From Pseudolabrys sp. (GTDB taxonomy: Bacteria > Pseudomonadota > Alphaproteobacteria > Rhizobiales > Xanthobacteraceae), in assembly GCA_030655215.1 (NCBI GenBank), contig JAURVZ010000084.1:124001-188000 (forward strand): 64,000 nt of DNA, given 5' to 3'. This document shows positions 42,505 to 50,776 of the stretch, piece by piece (positions within the stretch are counted from its first letter, which is position 1; each line of letters opens with the position of its first letter). The position numbers and the translations under genes are program-made. The notes beneath the pieces are model-generated. The model saw nothing but the letters and a program-made list of their open reading frames with translations. It was not told the origin of the DNA and searched no databases.

Positions 42505-42539
42505 TTGTTACTCCCGCCGTGCGGCGTTTCGCGGCGAAC

Positions 42540-43268
42540 TTAAACGTCGCGCGCCATCTTCATGCGGTAATGGAAGTTCTCGGCGACGTGCCAGTTATAG
42601 CTGGCGATCAGCGTGCCGTTCTTGCTGATGTAGCGGCGCAGCGCACACATGCCGACCGTGCCGGCCTTCACCTGCAATTGACCGGCGATCTCCGCCGTCA
42701 TCGGCGCGCCATGCAGGTCCTGCTCGGCGCCGAGGATTTCCTCAGCCGTGCGCTGCGCCAGATGCGCATAGAACGGCCCGACAACATGTTCGAGTTCGGG
42801 CACATAGACGCCGGCGCGCGGCGCGACATAGGAGATCAGATAGCTGAAAGGCTTGCCGCCCTTCTCGTTGCGCCGCAGACCCTTGAGCTGCCACCATTTT
42901 TCGCCCGCCTCGCCGCCGACGCCGAGCGCAATATCGGCCGCAATCGTGACCTGCTTGCTCGACAGCAATTCGTAATCGGTATCGAGCGCGAACTGGAAAA
43001 GGTCGCCGAGCGACGACAGCGTGTGGACGTAGCGCGCCTGCGGCGTTGCCGAGACGACAACGCTGCCGGCACCCTGCCGCCGTTGCACCATGCCCTGGTC
43101 GACCAGGCGGCGCAGCGACTCGCGCACCGTGAAGCGGCTGGCTTTGAATTCCTCGCAGAGCTCGGACTCGGTCGGCAGGCGCATGCCAACGCGGTATTTG
43201 CCGGCTTCCAGACGACGGCTGAGGACGTTGAATATCTTTACGTAGCGCGGCGCTTCCGTCGTCGTCAT
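42540..43268 (-). CDS. GntR-family transcriptional regulator, HutC/UTRA subfamily
   Basis: 242 residues: winged HTH (RLPTESELCEEFKASRFTVRESLRRLVDQGMVQRRQGAGS, about 24-62) and a UTRA domain ending in RRYISKNGTLIASYNWHVAE. It sits downstream of the lyase gene at 43354-44211 and before purC, all leftward. Its 85-nt upstream gap carries a long inverted repeat. It is the closest regulator to the two divergent promoters with TTGTCCGGACAA palindromes and so a candidate for binding them; this is not shown. Confidence 0.9.
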   Translation of the reverse strand: MTTTEAPRYVKIFNVLSRRLEAGKYRVGMRLPTESELCEEFKASRFTVRESLRRLVDQGMVQRRQGAGSVVVSATPQARYVHTLSSLGDLFQFALDTDYELLSSKQVTIAADIALGVGGEAGEKWWQLKGLRRNEKGGKPFSYLISYVAPRAGVYVPELEHVVGPFYAHLAQRTAEEILGAEQDLHGAPMTAEIAGQLQVKAGTVGMCALRRYISKNGTLIASYNWHVAENFHYRMKMARDV

Positions 43269-43282
43269 GTCTCAACCTTGCA

Positions 43283-43333
43283 GGCGAAATCGAATCGAAT
43301 AACCGGATACCGCTATTCTAGTTCGATTTCGCC
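43283..43333. promoter_or_regulatory. Long inverted repeat upstream of GntR (42540-43268)
   Basis: GGCGAAATCGAA (43283-43294) and TTCGATTTCGCC (43322-43333) are perfect 12-bp inverted copies, with a nested GAAT (43297-43300)/ATTC (43315-43318) pair. It lies between the lyase stop and the GntR start. No T-tract follows, so an operator pair or RNA hairpin is more likely than a terminator. Confidence 0.5.
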
Positions 43334-43353
43334 CGATTTCTATTCCAGTACAA

Positions 43354-44211
43354 CTATTCCTTGTACTTGGCCTCGAAGTCCCAGACGTCCTCAAAACCCA
43401 TCAGCTTGTTGAATTCCGGGAAGTCGTACATCGGCACTGCGTCGGTGTTGGTGCCGTTCTTCTTGAGGTCGGCATAGGCATTGTGCAGCGCCTGGCCGGC
43501 CGACAGGAACCCGGCCGACGGATAGATGGCGATGGAAAAGCCCAGCTTTTTCAACTGATCATTCGGCAGCATCGGGGTGCGGCCGGTATTGACCATGTTG
43601 GCCAGCAGCGGCTTGTCGATGCGGCGGCCGACTTCGGCCAGTTCCTCTTCGCTTTCCGGCGATTCGATGAAGACGATGTCGGCGCCGGCTTTGCCGTAGG
43701 CAATGCCGCGCTTGATCGCCTCTTCCAGGCCAAGGCCGGTGCGCGCATCGGTGCGGGCGATGATCAGGAAGTCGGCGCTGGAGCGGCTGTCATTGGCCAC
43801 TTCGATCTTGCGCACCATGTCTTCCAGCGGGACGACGCGGCGATTCTTGGTGTGGCCGCACTTCTTAGGGAATTCCTGGTCTTCGATCTGGATCGCCGTT
43901 ACGCCGGCCTTCTCATAGCCGCGCACGGTGTGGCGCACATTGAGCAGCCCGCCATAGCCGGTGTCGGCGTCGGCAATCACAGGCGTCTTGGTCATTTCAA
44001 CCATGCGGCCGATGACCTCGATCATCTGGGTGTAAGTGGCCAGCCCTGCGTCCGGCAGGCCGAGCGATGAGGCCACGGTGCCGTACCCGGTCGCGTAAAG
44101 GGCCTTGAAGCCCATGCGGTCGGCGATCAGCGCCGAAACCAGGTCATAAATGCCCGGTGCGGAGATGAATTCGCCCGCTTTAAGTGCCTGGCGGAGTGCG
44201 GGGTCGGCCAT
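43354..44211 (-). CDS. Isocitrate lyase/PEP mutase superfamily carbon-carbon lyase (2)
   Basis: 285 residues with APGIYDLVSALIADRMGF, metal site IADADTGYGGLLNV, the lyase loop FPKKCGH with catalytic Cys, and IARTDARTGLGLEEAIKRG. Related to, but clearly different from, the lyase at 35094-35975. Candidate reactions are dimethylmalate- or methylisocitrate-type cleavage; cannot be decided by eye. Divergent from the maleamate-amidohydrolase-like gene, with two copies of the TTGTCCGGACA palindrome in between, so probably part of the same regulon. Confidence 0.9.
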   Translation of the reverse strand: MADPALRQALKAGEFISAPGIYDLVSALIADRMGFKALYATGYGTVASSLGLPDAGLATYTQMIEVIGRMVEMTKTPVIADADTGYGGLLNVRHTVRGYEKAGVTAIQIEDQEFPKKCGHTKNRRVVPLEDMVRKIEVANDSRSSADFLIIARTDARTGLGLEEAIKRGIAYGKAGADIVFIESPESEEELAEVGRRIDKPLLANMVNTGRTPMLPNDQLKKLGFSIAIYPSAGFLSAGQALHNAYADLKKNGTNTDAVPMYDFPEFNKLMGFEDVWDFEAKYKE

Positions 44212-44250
44212 GTCTGTCTCTTCCCATTCAATCGTTTCTAGCCACTAAGG

Positions 44251-44262
44251 TTGTCCGGACAT
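44251..44262. promoter_or_regulatory. Operator palindrome copy 1 (TTGTCCGGACAT)
   Basis: TTGTCCGGACAT with the perfect core TGTCCGGACA, 40 nt upstream of the lyase start in a 172-nt divergent promoter region. One of three near-identical sites in the window; the TTGTnnnnACAA pattern is GntR-like. Confidence 0.65.
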
Positions 44263-44313
44263 TTGTCTGAAATCAAGCCCTGCGGGAGACTGCCTGCTAT
44301 CTGTGAACCAAAT

Positions 44314-44325
44314 TTGTCCGGACAG
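44314..44325. promoter_or_regulatory. Operator palindrome copy 2 (TTGTCCGGACAG)
   Basis: Second copy of TGTCCGGACA in the same divergent region, 59 nt before the maleamate-amidohydrolase-like gene, flanked by AAATTTG on both sides. The two copies are 63 nt apart, about six helical turns, which would allow looping. Confidence 0.65.
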
Positions 44326-44383
44326 CAAATTTGTGCCAGCGTAGCCAACAATCAAGCGTCCAAAATTCAAGCGCGAGGGTCTC

Positions 44384-45001
44384 ATGTCCGATCTCGACAT
44401 ATATGCGAAACAGGGAATGGGCCAGAAGTCGGGCCTCGGTCAGAAAGTCGCCCTCGTCCTCGTCGATTTCATCAACGGCTTCAACGACCCGGCCCATTTC
44501 GGCGGCGGCAATATCCAGAACGCGGTCGATGCCACCGCCAAGCTTCTTGTCACCGCCCGCGCCCGCAAATGGCCGATCGCGCATACGCGCGTCGTCTATG
44601 CCGATGATGGCTCCGATGCCGGCGCCTTCACCGCGAAGTCGCCTGGCCTGAAGACGCTGACCGAGAACAGCCCCCTCACCCAATTCGTCGATGCGGTGAA
44701 GCCGGCGCCGGGCGAACTGATCCTGCGCAAGCGCCAGGCCTCCGCCTTCTTCGGCACCGAATTCGCCGGCTGGCTCACCTGGAACAAGGTCGACACATTG
44801 CTGGTCGCCGGCGCCACGACATCGGGCTGCGTCCGCGCCACGGTCGTCGACTCAGTGTCGTACAATTTGCGCACCGTCGTGCTGACCGATTGCGTCGGCG
44901 ACCGCGCCCTTGGGCCGCACGAGGCCAATCTGTTCGACATGGGCCAGAAATACGCGGACCTCATGACCAGCGACGAAGTCATCGCTGCCACAGCGAAGTA
45001 A
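44384..45001 (+). CDS. Isochorismatase-fold amidohydrolase (maleamate amidohydrolase/N-carbamoylsarcosine amidase-like)
   Basis: 205 residues with the full cysteine-hydrolase triad: Asp28 (VLVDFINGF), Lys116 (ILRKRQASAF) and Cys149 (GATTSGCVRATVVDS). The TTSGCVRATVVD motif is that of N-carbamoylsarcosine amidase and maleamate amidohydrolase (NicF). It is followed by a maleate-isomerase-family gene 16 nt downstream, as in nicotinate clusters. Release of ammonia from an unsaturated half-amide is the best guess. Contrast with the Cys-less homologue at 30706-31296. Confidence 0.88.
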   Translation: MSDLDIYAKQGMGQKSGLGQKVALVLVDFINGFNDPAHFGGGNIQNAVDATAKLLVTARARKWPIAHTRVVYADDGSDAGAFTAKSPGLKTLTENSPLTQFVDAVKPAPGELILRKRQASAFFGTEFAGWLTWNKVDTLLVAGATTSGCVRATVVDSVSYNLRTVVLTDCVGDRALGPHEANLFDMGQKYADLMTSDEVIAATAK

Positions 45002-45017
45002 TCCGGAGACCAAGACA

Positions 45018-45767
45018 ATGCTGAAAGACGCACAAGGCTTTCGCCGCAAGTTCGGCGTTCTCGGGCCGTCGACCAACACGATCGTGCAGCCCGATTTCGA
45101 CGACATGCGCCCTTATGGCGTCACCAATCACTACAGCCGCATCTACACGCCGAACGCCGATGCCGTGAGCAATGAGAGCTTCCGCGCCGCCGCTGAGGTC
45201 ATTGCCGGCAATACGCTGGACGCCGTGCGCAGCGTGATGACGGCGAAGGTCGATTATCTTGTCATGGGCATGTCGGCCGTCACCTTCTTCGACGGCGAAA
45301 AAGGCGCCGACCGCTTCACCAAATCGGTCGAGGATGTCGCCGGCGTCAAGCTCTCGATCGGCAGCGATGCCTGCACCGCGGCGATGCGCAGCTATGGCGG
45401 CATCAAGAACATTGCTGTCCTGTCGCCGTACTGGCCGTCAATGAACACCGAAGTCGCGCGCTATTTCGGCGACAAGGGCTTTACGGTAAAGCGCGACAAG
45501 GCGCTGCAATGTACGTCATGGATCAACATTGCCGAGCAGACCGACGAGACGTTGCGCGCTGAGCTGATGAAGCTCGATGGCGACGATATCGACGCCATCG
45601 TCCAGGTCGGCACCAATCTATCGATGGTGCGCCTTGCCGCCGCCGCCGAACTCTGGCTCGGCAAGCCGATCATCGCCATCAACACCGCGACCTACTGGCA
45701 CGCGCTGCGCGCCAACGGCATCAAGGATCAGATGAAGGGCTTCGGCCGTCTGCTCTCCGACTTCTAA
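45018..45767 (+). CDS. Maleate isomerase/arylmalonate decarboxylase-family protein without the usual cysteines
   Basis: 249 residues of the Asp/Glu racemase superfamily, maleate isomerase branch: KFGVLGPSTNTIVQPDFDDM at the N-terminus and LGKPIIAINTATYWHALRANG at the C-terminus. Maleate isomerases need a Cys in each half; here the first position lies in MGMSAVTFFDG (Met85/Ser86) and the second in VQVGTNLSM (Gly198). The MGxS stretch resembles the oxyanion loop of arylmalonate decarboxylase (MGTSLSFY), but its single Cys is also absent. The function is therefore open. A good ribosome site (GGAGACCAAG) precedes the ATG. Confidence 0.85.
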   Translation: MLKDAQGFRRKFGVLGPSTNTIVQPDFDDMRPYGVTNHYSRIYTPNADAVSNESFRAAAEVIAGNTLDAVRSVMTAKVDYLVMGMSAVTFFDGEKGADRFTKSVEDVAGVKLSIGSDACTAAMRSYGGIKNIAVLSPYWPSMNTEVARYFGDKGFTVKRDKALQCTSWINIAEQTDETLRAELMKLDGDDIDAIVQVGTNLSMVRLAAAAELWLGKPIIAINTATYWHALRANGIKDQMKGFGRLLSDF

Positions 45768-45776
45768 GGCCTGATC

Positions 45777-46658
45777 ATGCAGAAGGCCGCGCAATATGGT
45801 AGCGCCAGCGTTCACCGCGTGATCGATATCGATCCCTTCACACTGCCGCTGCCATTTCTGTTTCCCGGCGCCTCAATCGAGGCGCTGGGCGACGCTGCCG
45901 GCAAACTCGACGGTACGCATGTCGATGTCGCCAATAGCGGCGTGCACCTCGCCGTGCAGAGTCATCTGATCCGCTTTGCCGGCAAAACCATCCTGCTCGA
46001 CGCTTGCGTCGGCGAGCACAAGCCGCGCCCGGCGCGGCCGGCCTGGCACCAGCGCAGCGACAGCCCTTATCTCGCCAATCTTGCCGCTTGCGGCTGTACG
46101 CCGGACGACATCGACATCGTCATGTGCACGCATCTGCATACCGATCATATCGGCTGGAATACGCGATTGGTGTCGGGGCAATGGGTGCCGACCTTCGCCA
46201 AGGCGCGCTACTTGGTGAGTCAGACTGAGCTTGATCTCACCACTAAAGAAGCAACCGAGCGACCCGAAGCCAACCATGGCAGCTATCAGGACAGCGTCCT
46301 GCCGATCGTCGAACGCGGCCTGTTCGATGTGGTCAATGGCGGTGACATGATTGTGGATGGCGCGACCATCCTGCCGCTGCCCGGTCATACGGCGGGGCAG
46401 ATCGGCCTGGAATTGGCCAGCGGCGGCAGTTCAAACACCGTATTCTGCGGCGATGCCATTCACAGCCCGGTGCAGGTCTATCAACCGCAATGGACCAGCG
46501 CCTTTTGCCAGAATGCGCCGCAGGCCATTGCGACCCGCGCCGCCTTGCTGGCGCGCGCCGTGGCGGAAGACCTCACCTTGGTCCCGGCGCACTTGCGCGC
46601 CACACATATGCACATCCGCGAAACGAAGACCGGCTTGATGCCGGTCTTCGATATTTAG
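45777..46658 (+). CDS. Metallo-beta-lactamase-fold hydrolase
   Basis: 293 residues with the binuclear zinc motif HLHTDH (CTHLHTDHIGWN), the later His of GHTAGQ, Asp of FCGDAIHSP and His of PAHLRATHMH. The fold covers lactonases, deformylases and other hydrolases. Its place after an amidohydrolase and an isomerase-like gene suggests opening of a lactone or removal of a formyl group in the pathway; it could fill the role that NicD has in nicotinate breakdown, but that is a guess. Ends adjacent to the stop of the convergent monooxygenase, with a strong hairpin inside its last codons. Confidence 0.88.
   Translation: MQKAAQYGSASVHRVIDIDPFTLPLPFLFPGASIEALGDAAGKLDGTHVDVANSGVHLAVQSHLIRFAGKTILLDACVGEHKPRPARPAWHQRSDSPYLANLAACGCTPDDIDIVMCTHLHTDHIGWNTRLVSGQWVPTFAKARYLVSQTELDLTTKEATERPEANHGSYQDSVLPIVERGLFDVVNGGDMIVDGATILPLPGHTAGQIGLELASGGSSNTVFCGDAIHSPVQVYQPQWTSAFCQNAPQAIATRAALLARAVAEDLTLVPAHLRATHMHIRETKTGLMPVFDI
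46624..46650. terminator. Hairpin in the 3' end of the hydrolase gene, likely bidirectional terminator
   Basis: CGAAGACCGGC (46624-46634) and GCCGGTCTTCG (46640-46650) form a perfect 11-bp stem with a 5-nt loop, within the last codons before the hydrolase stop. ATATTTAG follows on the plus strand and TTTCGTTT-like sequence on the minus side. It sits where two convergent operons meet. T-tracts are short, so strength is uncertain. Confidence 0.5.
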
Positions 46659-47864
46659 CTAGTCGATCTTCTCAACGTCGCGCAGCGACTGGATCATCGA
46701 CGTCCGCATGACGAACTCTCGATGCTTCTCCGGATCCTCGGCGGTGCGGCGCAAATCGTCGTAATAAGCCTGACGCGCCGCCGGTTCGCGGGTGTTGAGA
46801 ATGGCGCGGTTGCGCAAGGTCGTCTGCTGCACAACGTCGAGCGCCACCTTGCGGCGCTGGCGGCCATAGCGCTCGAGCGTCTCAAGCGGCGCGCCCTGCA
46901 CCACCTTGGTGATCTTCTCCGCCAGATTGAAGGCATCGTGAATGCCGCCATTCAGGCCCATGCCGCCAAGCGGATTGTTCACATGCGCGGCGTCGCCCGC
47001 GATCATCATGCGGCCATTGACGTATTTTGAGGCGACGCGTTCGTGCACGCGATAGGCGGTGCCATGCGTGACTTCAAAGTCCTTGTGACCCGGCGCCGCG
47101 CCTTCGAGCAGCTTCTGCGCCCGCGCTGGCGATGTGACGTCCTTGTCGTCGAGCGTCGCGTCGACCGGGAACAGCGCGCGCCAGACCTTGGCGGTGCGGA
47201 TCAGCACGTACCATTCGTTCGGATCGGACAGATACGCGATGTTGGCGATGTCCGGCATCACGGTGCGGAAGTCGAAAGGCGTCGACACGGTGAGGAAGAG
47301 TTCGGGGATCGTAATGCCGTCGAACTCGGCGCCGACCGCCTTGCGCACGACGCTGCCGATGCCGTCGGCGCCAACAAGGAAATCGCCTTTCAGCGTTTCG
47401 GTCTTGCCGTCGGCCGTCTTGACATCGAGTTCGACGCCGTCGGCGCTCTGGCGCGCCGCGGTCGCCGCCGTGCCGAGATGGACCGTGACCAGCGGGTTTG
47501 TCTTCAACTGGTCGTACAGCAGGTCGCCGAGGCGCCACTGTTCGCACTGCAGCCGGTACGGATGCTTGGTGTCGGGCAGCAGCCGCGACAATTCATAGGT
47601 GGCGACGACGCCCGCGGTGCGGTCGCGGAATTGCCAGGTGGGGCAAATCAGGCCCACGTCGATCATGGTCTGCACGACGCCGAAACGCTCCAGCATATCA
47701 AGCGTCGGCGGGTGGAATGTCGAGGCGCGCAGGTCGTGCGGTAACTCGGTGTGGGTCTCGACCAGGGTCACTTTAATGCCCTCGGCAGCGAGCAGGCTGG
47801 TCGCCACAAGGCCAACCGGACCGGCGCCAACAACAAGTACGTGAGCAGTTCTGGGGGTTACCAT
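46659..47864 (-). CDS. FAD-dependent aromatic monooxygenase (PobA/NicC-like)
   Basis: 401 residues of the class A flavin hydroxylases: FAD motif GAGPVGLVATSLLAAEG near the N-terminus, the DG motif LVGADGIGSVVRKAVG, and GRMMIAGDAAHVNNPLGGMGLNGGIHDAFNL (second FAD motif). Length fits p-hydroxybenzoate or 6-hydroxynicotinate hydroxylases (380-400) better than phenol hydroxylases (600). I start it at the ATG at 47864, with AAGG 6 nt upstream; extensions to 47870 or 47960 lack sites and would run through the operator. Divergent from the deacetylase gene. Confidence 0.88.
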   Translation of the reverse strand: MVTPRTAHVLVVGAGPVGLVATSLLAAEGIKVTLVETHTELPHDLRASTFHPPTLDMLERFGVVQTMIDVGLICPTWQFRDRTAGVVATYELSRLLPDTKHPYRLQCEQWRLGDLLYDQLKTNPLVTVHLGTAATAARQSADGVELDVKTADGKTETLKGDFLVGADGIGSVVRKAVGAEFDGITIPELFLTVSTPFDFRTVMPDIANIAYLSDPNEWYVLIRTAKVWRALFPVDATLDDKDVTSPARAQKLLEGAAPGHKDFEVTHGTAYRVHERVASKYVNGRMMIAGDAAHVNNPLGGMGLNGGIHDAFNLAEKITKVVQGAPLETLERYGRQRRKVALDVVQQTTLRNRAILNTREPAARQAYYDDLRRTAEDPEKHREFVMRTSMIQSLRDVEKID

Positions 47865-47904
47865 GGTCATCCTTGACAGGCGCTTCAGGTTGGTCAGTAA
47901 TAGG

Positions 47905-47916
47905 TTGTCCGGACAA
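47905..47916. promoter_or_regulatory. Operator palindrome copy 3 (TTGTCCGGACAA)
   Basis: A perfect 12-bp palindrome in the 122-nt gap between the flavin monooxygenase and the deacetylase, identical in its 11 left bases to copy 1. It links this promoter with the one at 44212-44383. Confidence 0.7.
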
Positions 47917-47986
47917 AGATGACCCTCTTTGCCAGCCCGGGCAAGCAAATATTTGAACACCGTGCCCAGAAAGGCCGTGACCGGCG

Positions 47987-48901
47987 ATGCACTATCCCTT
48001 CGTGCCTTTTCCAGAACGTGGCCCGCTCAAATGGCCGGAGGGCAAGCGCCTCGCGCTGATCGTCACCATCAATCTTGAATACTGGGACCTGTTGAAGGAC
48101 TCGCCGAAGCCTTACTACGCTGGCGGCCCGGCGATCTTGCCGGATCAACTGCCCGGCAACATTCCGGATTTCCCCAACTTCTCTTGGCGTGAATACGGCC
48201 AGCGCATGGGCGTCTGGCGCCTGTTCGATGCCTTCGTCGAAGCAGGCGTGCGCGCCAGCTGCACGATGAACGCCAAGATGGGCCTTGAGCGCCGCGCAGT
48301 CATCGATGGCGCGTTGGAGCGCGGCTTTGAGCTGATCCCGCACAATTATGAGCAGGGCGAACTGCTCTGCCACTTGCAGCACAATCCCGACGAAGAGCGC
48401 CGCGTCATTGAGACGACGCTGGAAGTTTACGAGAAAGTGACAGGCCGCAAGCCGCAAGGCTGGCTGTCGTCATCGCTGCGCGGCACCACCAACACGCCGG
48501 CCATTCTCGCCGAGAACGGCCTGAAGTTCTGGTGCGATCTCATGAATGACGACCAGCCCTTCATGATCGGCACGCCGAAAGGCCAGATCGTCGGCCTGCC
48601 CTACTCGATCGAGATGAACGACTTCACGCTGTTGCAGCGCCGCGGCCTCACCAACGACGCCGCGCTCGACAGCATGAAGGAGCAGTTCGACGTGCTGTAT
48701 GCCGAAGGCGAGAAGACCGGCATGATGATGAATGTCGGCCTGCATCCGCATGTCATCGGCGTGCCGCATCGCGCCAATCTGCTGCGCAGATTCCTCGCCT
48801 ACGCCAAGCAATTCGACGGCGTCTGGTTTGCGACCCGCGAAGAAGTGGCCAACTCCTATCTCGGCCAGCACGAAACCCACATTCCGGCTGGCGCAAAATG
48901 A
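47987..48901 (+). CDS. Polysaccharide-deacetylase-family hydrolase (PuuE allantoinase-like)
   Basis: 304 residues of the NodB/PuuE family. The start MHYPFVPFPERGPLKWPEGKRLALIVTINLEYWD and IPHNYEQGELL are typical of the branch that contains metal-independent allantoinase PuuE and related amide hydrolases rather than chitin or peptidoglycan deacetylases. No signal peptide, so it acts in the cytoplasm. It overlaps the first gene of an ABC importer by 4 nt, so its substrate is probably imported by that system. Likely role: hydrolysis of a ring amide or formyl group. Confidence 0.87.
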   Translation: MHYPFVPFPERGPLKWPEGKRLALIVTINLEYWDLLKDSPKPYYAGGPAILPDQLPGNIPDFPNFSWREYGQRMGVWRLFDAFVEAGVRASCTMNAKMGLERRAVIDGALERGFELIPHNYEQGELLCHLQHNPDEERRVIETTLEVYEKVTGRKPQGWLSSSLRGTTNTPAILAENGLKFWCDLMNDDQPFMIGTPKGQIVGLPYSIEMNDFTLLQRRGLTNDAALDSMKEQFDVLYAEGEKTGMMMNVGLHPHVIGVPHRANLLRRFLAYAKQFDGVWFATREEVANSYLGQHETHIPAGAK

Positions 48902-49917
48902 CCGACACGGGCAGCCTGGCGAAACCCCGATTTACATTGCCAGGCCCGGCCATTGCCGCGCTGGTCGTTGTCGTCCTCATTGGCATCGCGATCGCCATTG
49001 GCGGTCAGGTCATTGCGCGGCAGGTCGTCTCCGGCCTGATGCTCGGCGCCATCTATATGACGGTTGCCGTCGCCTTCACCTTGACCATCGGCGTCCTGAA
49101 CTTCCTCAACTTCACCATCCCGACCTTGTTCATGCTGACCGGCATGGTGGCTTGGGGCGTGCTGTCGCAGGGCTATCTCAGCTTCGCCGGCAATGCCGCC
49201 TGGCTGCTGGCGCTGTTTATTGGCGTTGCGGTGGCCGTCGTCGCCTCGCTGATCGTCGAGCGCTTCACCTTCCGTTATTTGAAGATGAAACATGGCGACT
49301 CGACCGAGCACGCCATCCCGCTGGTGTCGTCGCTCGGCTTCCTGCTGATCTTTGAAAATCTTGTGCTGATCGCCTTCGGCTCGGACTCGCAGCGCTTCAA
49401 GGTGCCGTTCAACGCCGATCTGCGCATCGGCAACATCGTGCTTGGTGTGCCGCAAATCGCCAGCTGCATCGTCGCCGTCGCCGCGGTCGCCGCGCTGACC
49501 TACATTCTCAAGCGCACCAAGATCGGCCGCGCGCTGCGCACCATTGCCGAAAATCCGGACACCGCCCTGCTGCTCGGCGTCGATGTCAGCCGCGTTGTCC
49601 CGGTCGTGTTCATTCTCACCGGCGTTCTGGCCGGCGTTGCCGGCGCGCTGTTCACCGTCAATTACGGCGATGTCTCTGCCTTCATGGGCGACAACGTCGG
49701 CACCAAGGCGATTGCCGCCATGGTGCTTGGCGGCATCGGCTCGATCTGGGGCGCGATCGCCGGCGGCATTGTCGTCGGCGTCGCTGAGACCTTGTCGATC
49801 CAGTATTTCGGCGGCAATTCCGTGCAGATGACGGTGTGGGGCCTCGTTCTGGTCATCATCATCCTGCGGCCCAAGGGGCTGTTCGGCGGCTCGGCCGTCG
49901 GTAAAGGGAAGATGTAA
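48898..49917 (+). CDS. Branched-chain-type ABC importer permease, LivH-like
   Basis: 339 residues; a 20-residue cytoplasmic lead, then membrane segments and the LivH core GLMLGAIYMTVAVAFTLTIGVLNFLNFTIPTLFMLTGMVAWG. The loop TIAENPDTALLLGVDVSRVV is the EAA-type contact. Overlaps the deacetylase gene by 4 nt and the LivM-like gene by 1 nt (TAATG). Confidence 0.92.
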   Translation: MTDTGSLAKPRFTLPGPAIAALVVVVLIGIAIAIGGQVIARQVVSGLMLGAIYMTVAVAFTLTIGVLNFLNFTIPTLFMLTGMVAWGVLSQGYLSFAGNAAWLLALFIGVAVAVVASLIVERFTFRYLKMKHGDSTEHAIPLVSSLGFLLIFENLVLIAFGSDSQRFKVPFNADLRIGNIVLGVPQIASCIVAVAAVAALTYILKRTKIGRALRTIAENPDTALLLGVDVSRVVPVVFILTGVLAGVAGALFTVNYGDVSAFMGDNVGTKAIAAMVLGGIGSIWGAIAGGIVVGVAETLSIQYFGGNSVQMTVWGLVLVIIILRPKGLFGGSAVGKGKM

Positions 49918-50774
49918 TGAGCGGTTATCTCGCCGGCACGCTTGCCATCCTCTGTATCAACCTGATCTTTGCCTACGGGATCTTTGTCAGCGCCGCGGCG
50001 GGACAGATCAATCTCGGCGGCGCCGGCTTTCAGGCCATCGGCGCCTATGCCACCGGCTTTATCGCCGGCACGCTGGGCCTGCCGGTCTGGTTTTCAATTC
50101 CAGCGGCAGCAACGATCTCCGCTTTCATCGGCTTCCTCATCGCCTTCCCGGTACTGCGCACGCGCGGCGTTTATCTGGTGCTGGCGACCTTTGCGTTCGG
50201 TGAAGTCGTGTCCGGCTTCCTGCTGCATACCGATACGTTCGGCGGCGCGATGGGCATGGTCGTGCCGGTGCACATCGAACTCTGGGTTCTGATGCTGTGC
50301 GCCATCGTCGTCACCTTGCTGACTTTCTATCTGATGGCGACGCGCCTCGGCCTGGCCATGCGCTCGATCAATGACGACGAGGAAGCGACTGTTGTCATCG
50401 GCGTCAACGTGCGCGCCGTGCAAGTGGCGGCCTTCACCATTGGCGGCGCCTTCACCGGCCTGTCCGGCGCGCTCTACGCGCATAATTACGGCTTCGTCGA
50501 AGCGCAGTATTTCAACGCCCTGCTGTCGATCTACGTCCTGCTCTTCGTCCTCATCGGCGGCGCGCAGACGGCCTGGGGCCCGCTCGCCGGCAGCCTGTTC
50601 TTCACCGTGCTGCCGGAGCTATTCCGCGTCGGCGGCGCCTGGCGCTATGTGATCTTCGGCGTGTTGATCGTGTTGATGATGGTCATCCGCCCCGAGGGCA
50701 TGGTGACGCGCGACCTGGTGCGCAAATTGTCGCCGCGCCAATGGTGGGCGCGCCGCGCGGCGGTGGGGAGCTGA
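49917..50774 (+). CDS. Branched-chain-type ABC importer permease, LivM-like
   Basis: 285 residues with the LivM landmark SAAAGQINLGGAGFQAIGAYATGFIAG and the loop SINDDEEATVVIGVNVRAVQVAAF. Somewhat short for LivM because the extra N-terminal segments are missing. Followed after 2 nt by the LivG-like ATPase. Confidence 0.92.
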   Translation: MSGYLAGTLAILCINLIFAYGIFVSAAAGQINLGGAGFQAIGAYATGFIAGTLGLPVWFSIPAAATISAFIGFLIAFPVLRTRGVYLVLATFAFGEVVSGFLLHTDTFGGAMGMVVPVHIELWVLMLCAIVVTLLTFYLMATRLGLAMRSINDDEEATVVIGVNVRAVQVAAFTIGGAFTGLSGALYAHNYGFVEAQYFNALLSIYVLLFVLIGGAQTAWGPLAGSLFFTVLPELFRVGGAWRYVIFGVLIVLMMVIRPEGMVTRDLVRKLSPRQWWARRAAVGS

Positions 50775-50776
50775 TC

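Noticed and set aside
45777-46658. Quorum-quenching AHL lactonase
   Set aside because: The zinc motif is shared by many hydrolases of the fold; operon context points to catabolism and no lactonase-specific feature was seen.
44384-47864. A standard nicotinate nic cluster
   Set aside because: No nicX or alpha/beta-hydrolase nicD, no nicAB molybdoenzyme, and the nicE-like protein lacks its cysteines; only parts of the pathway match.
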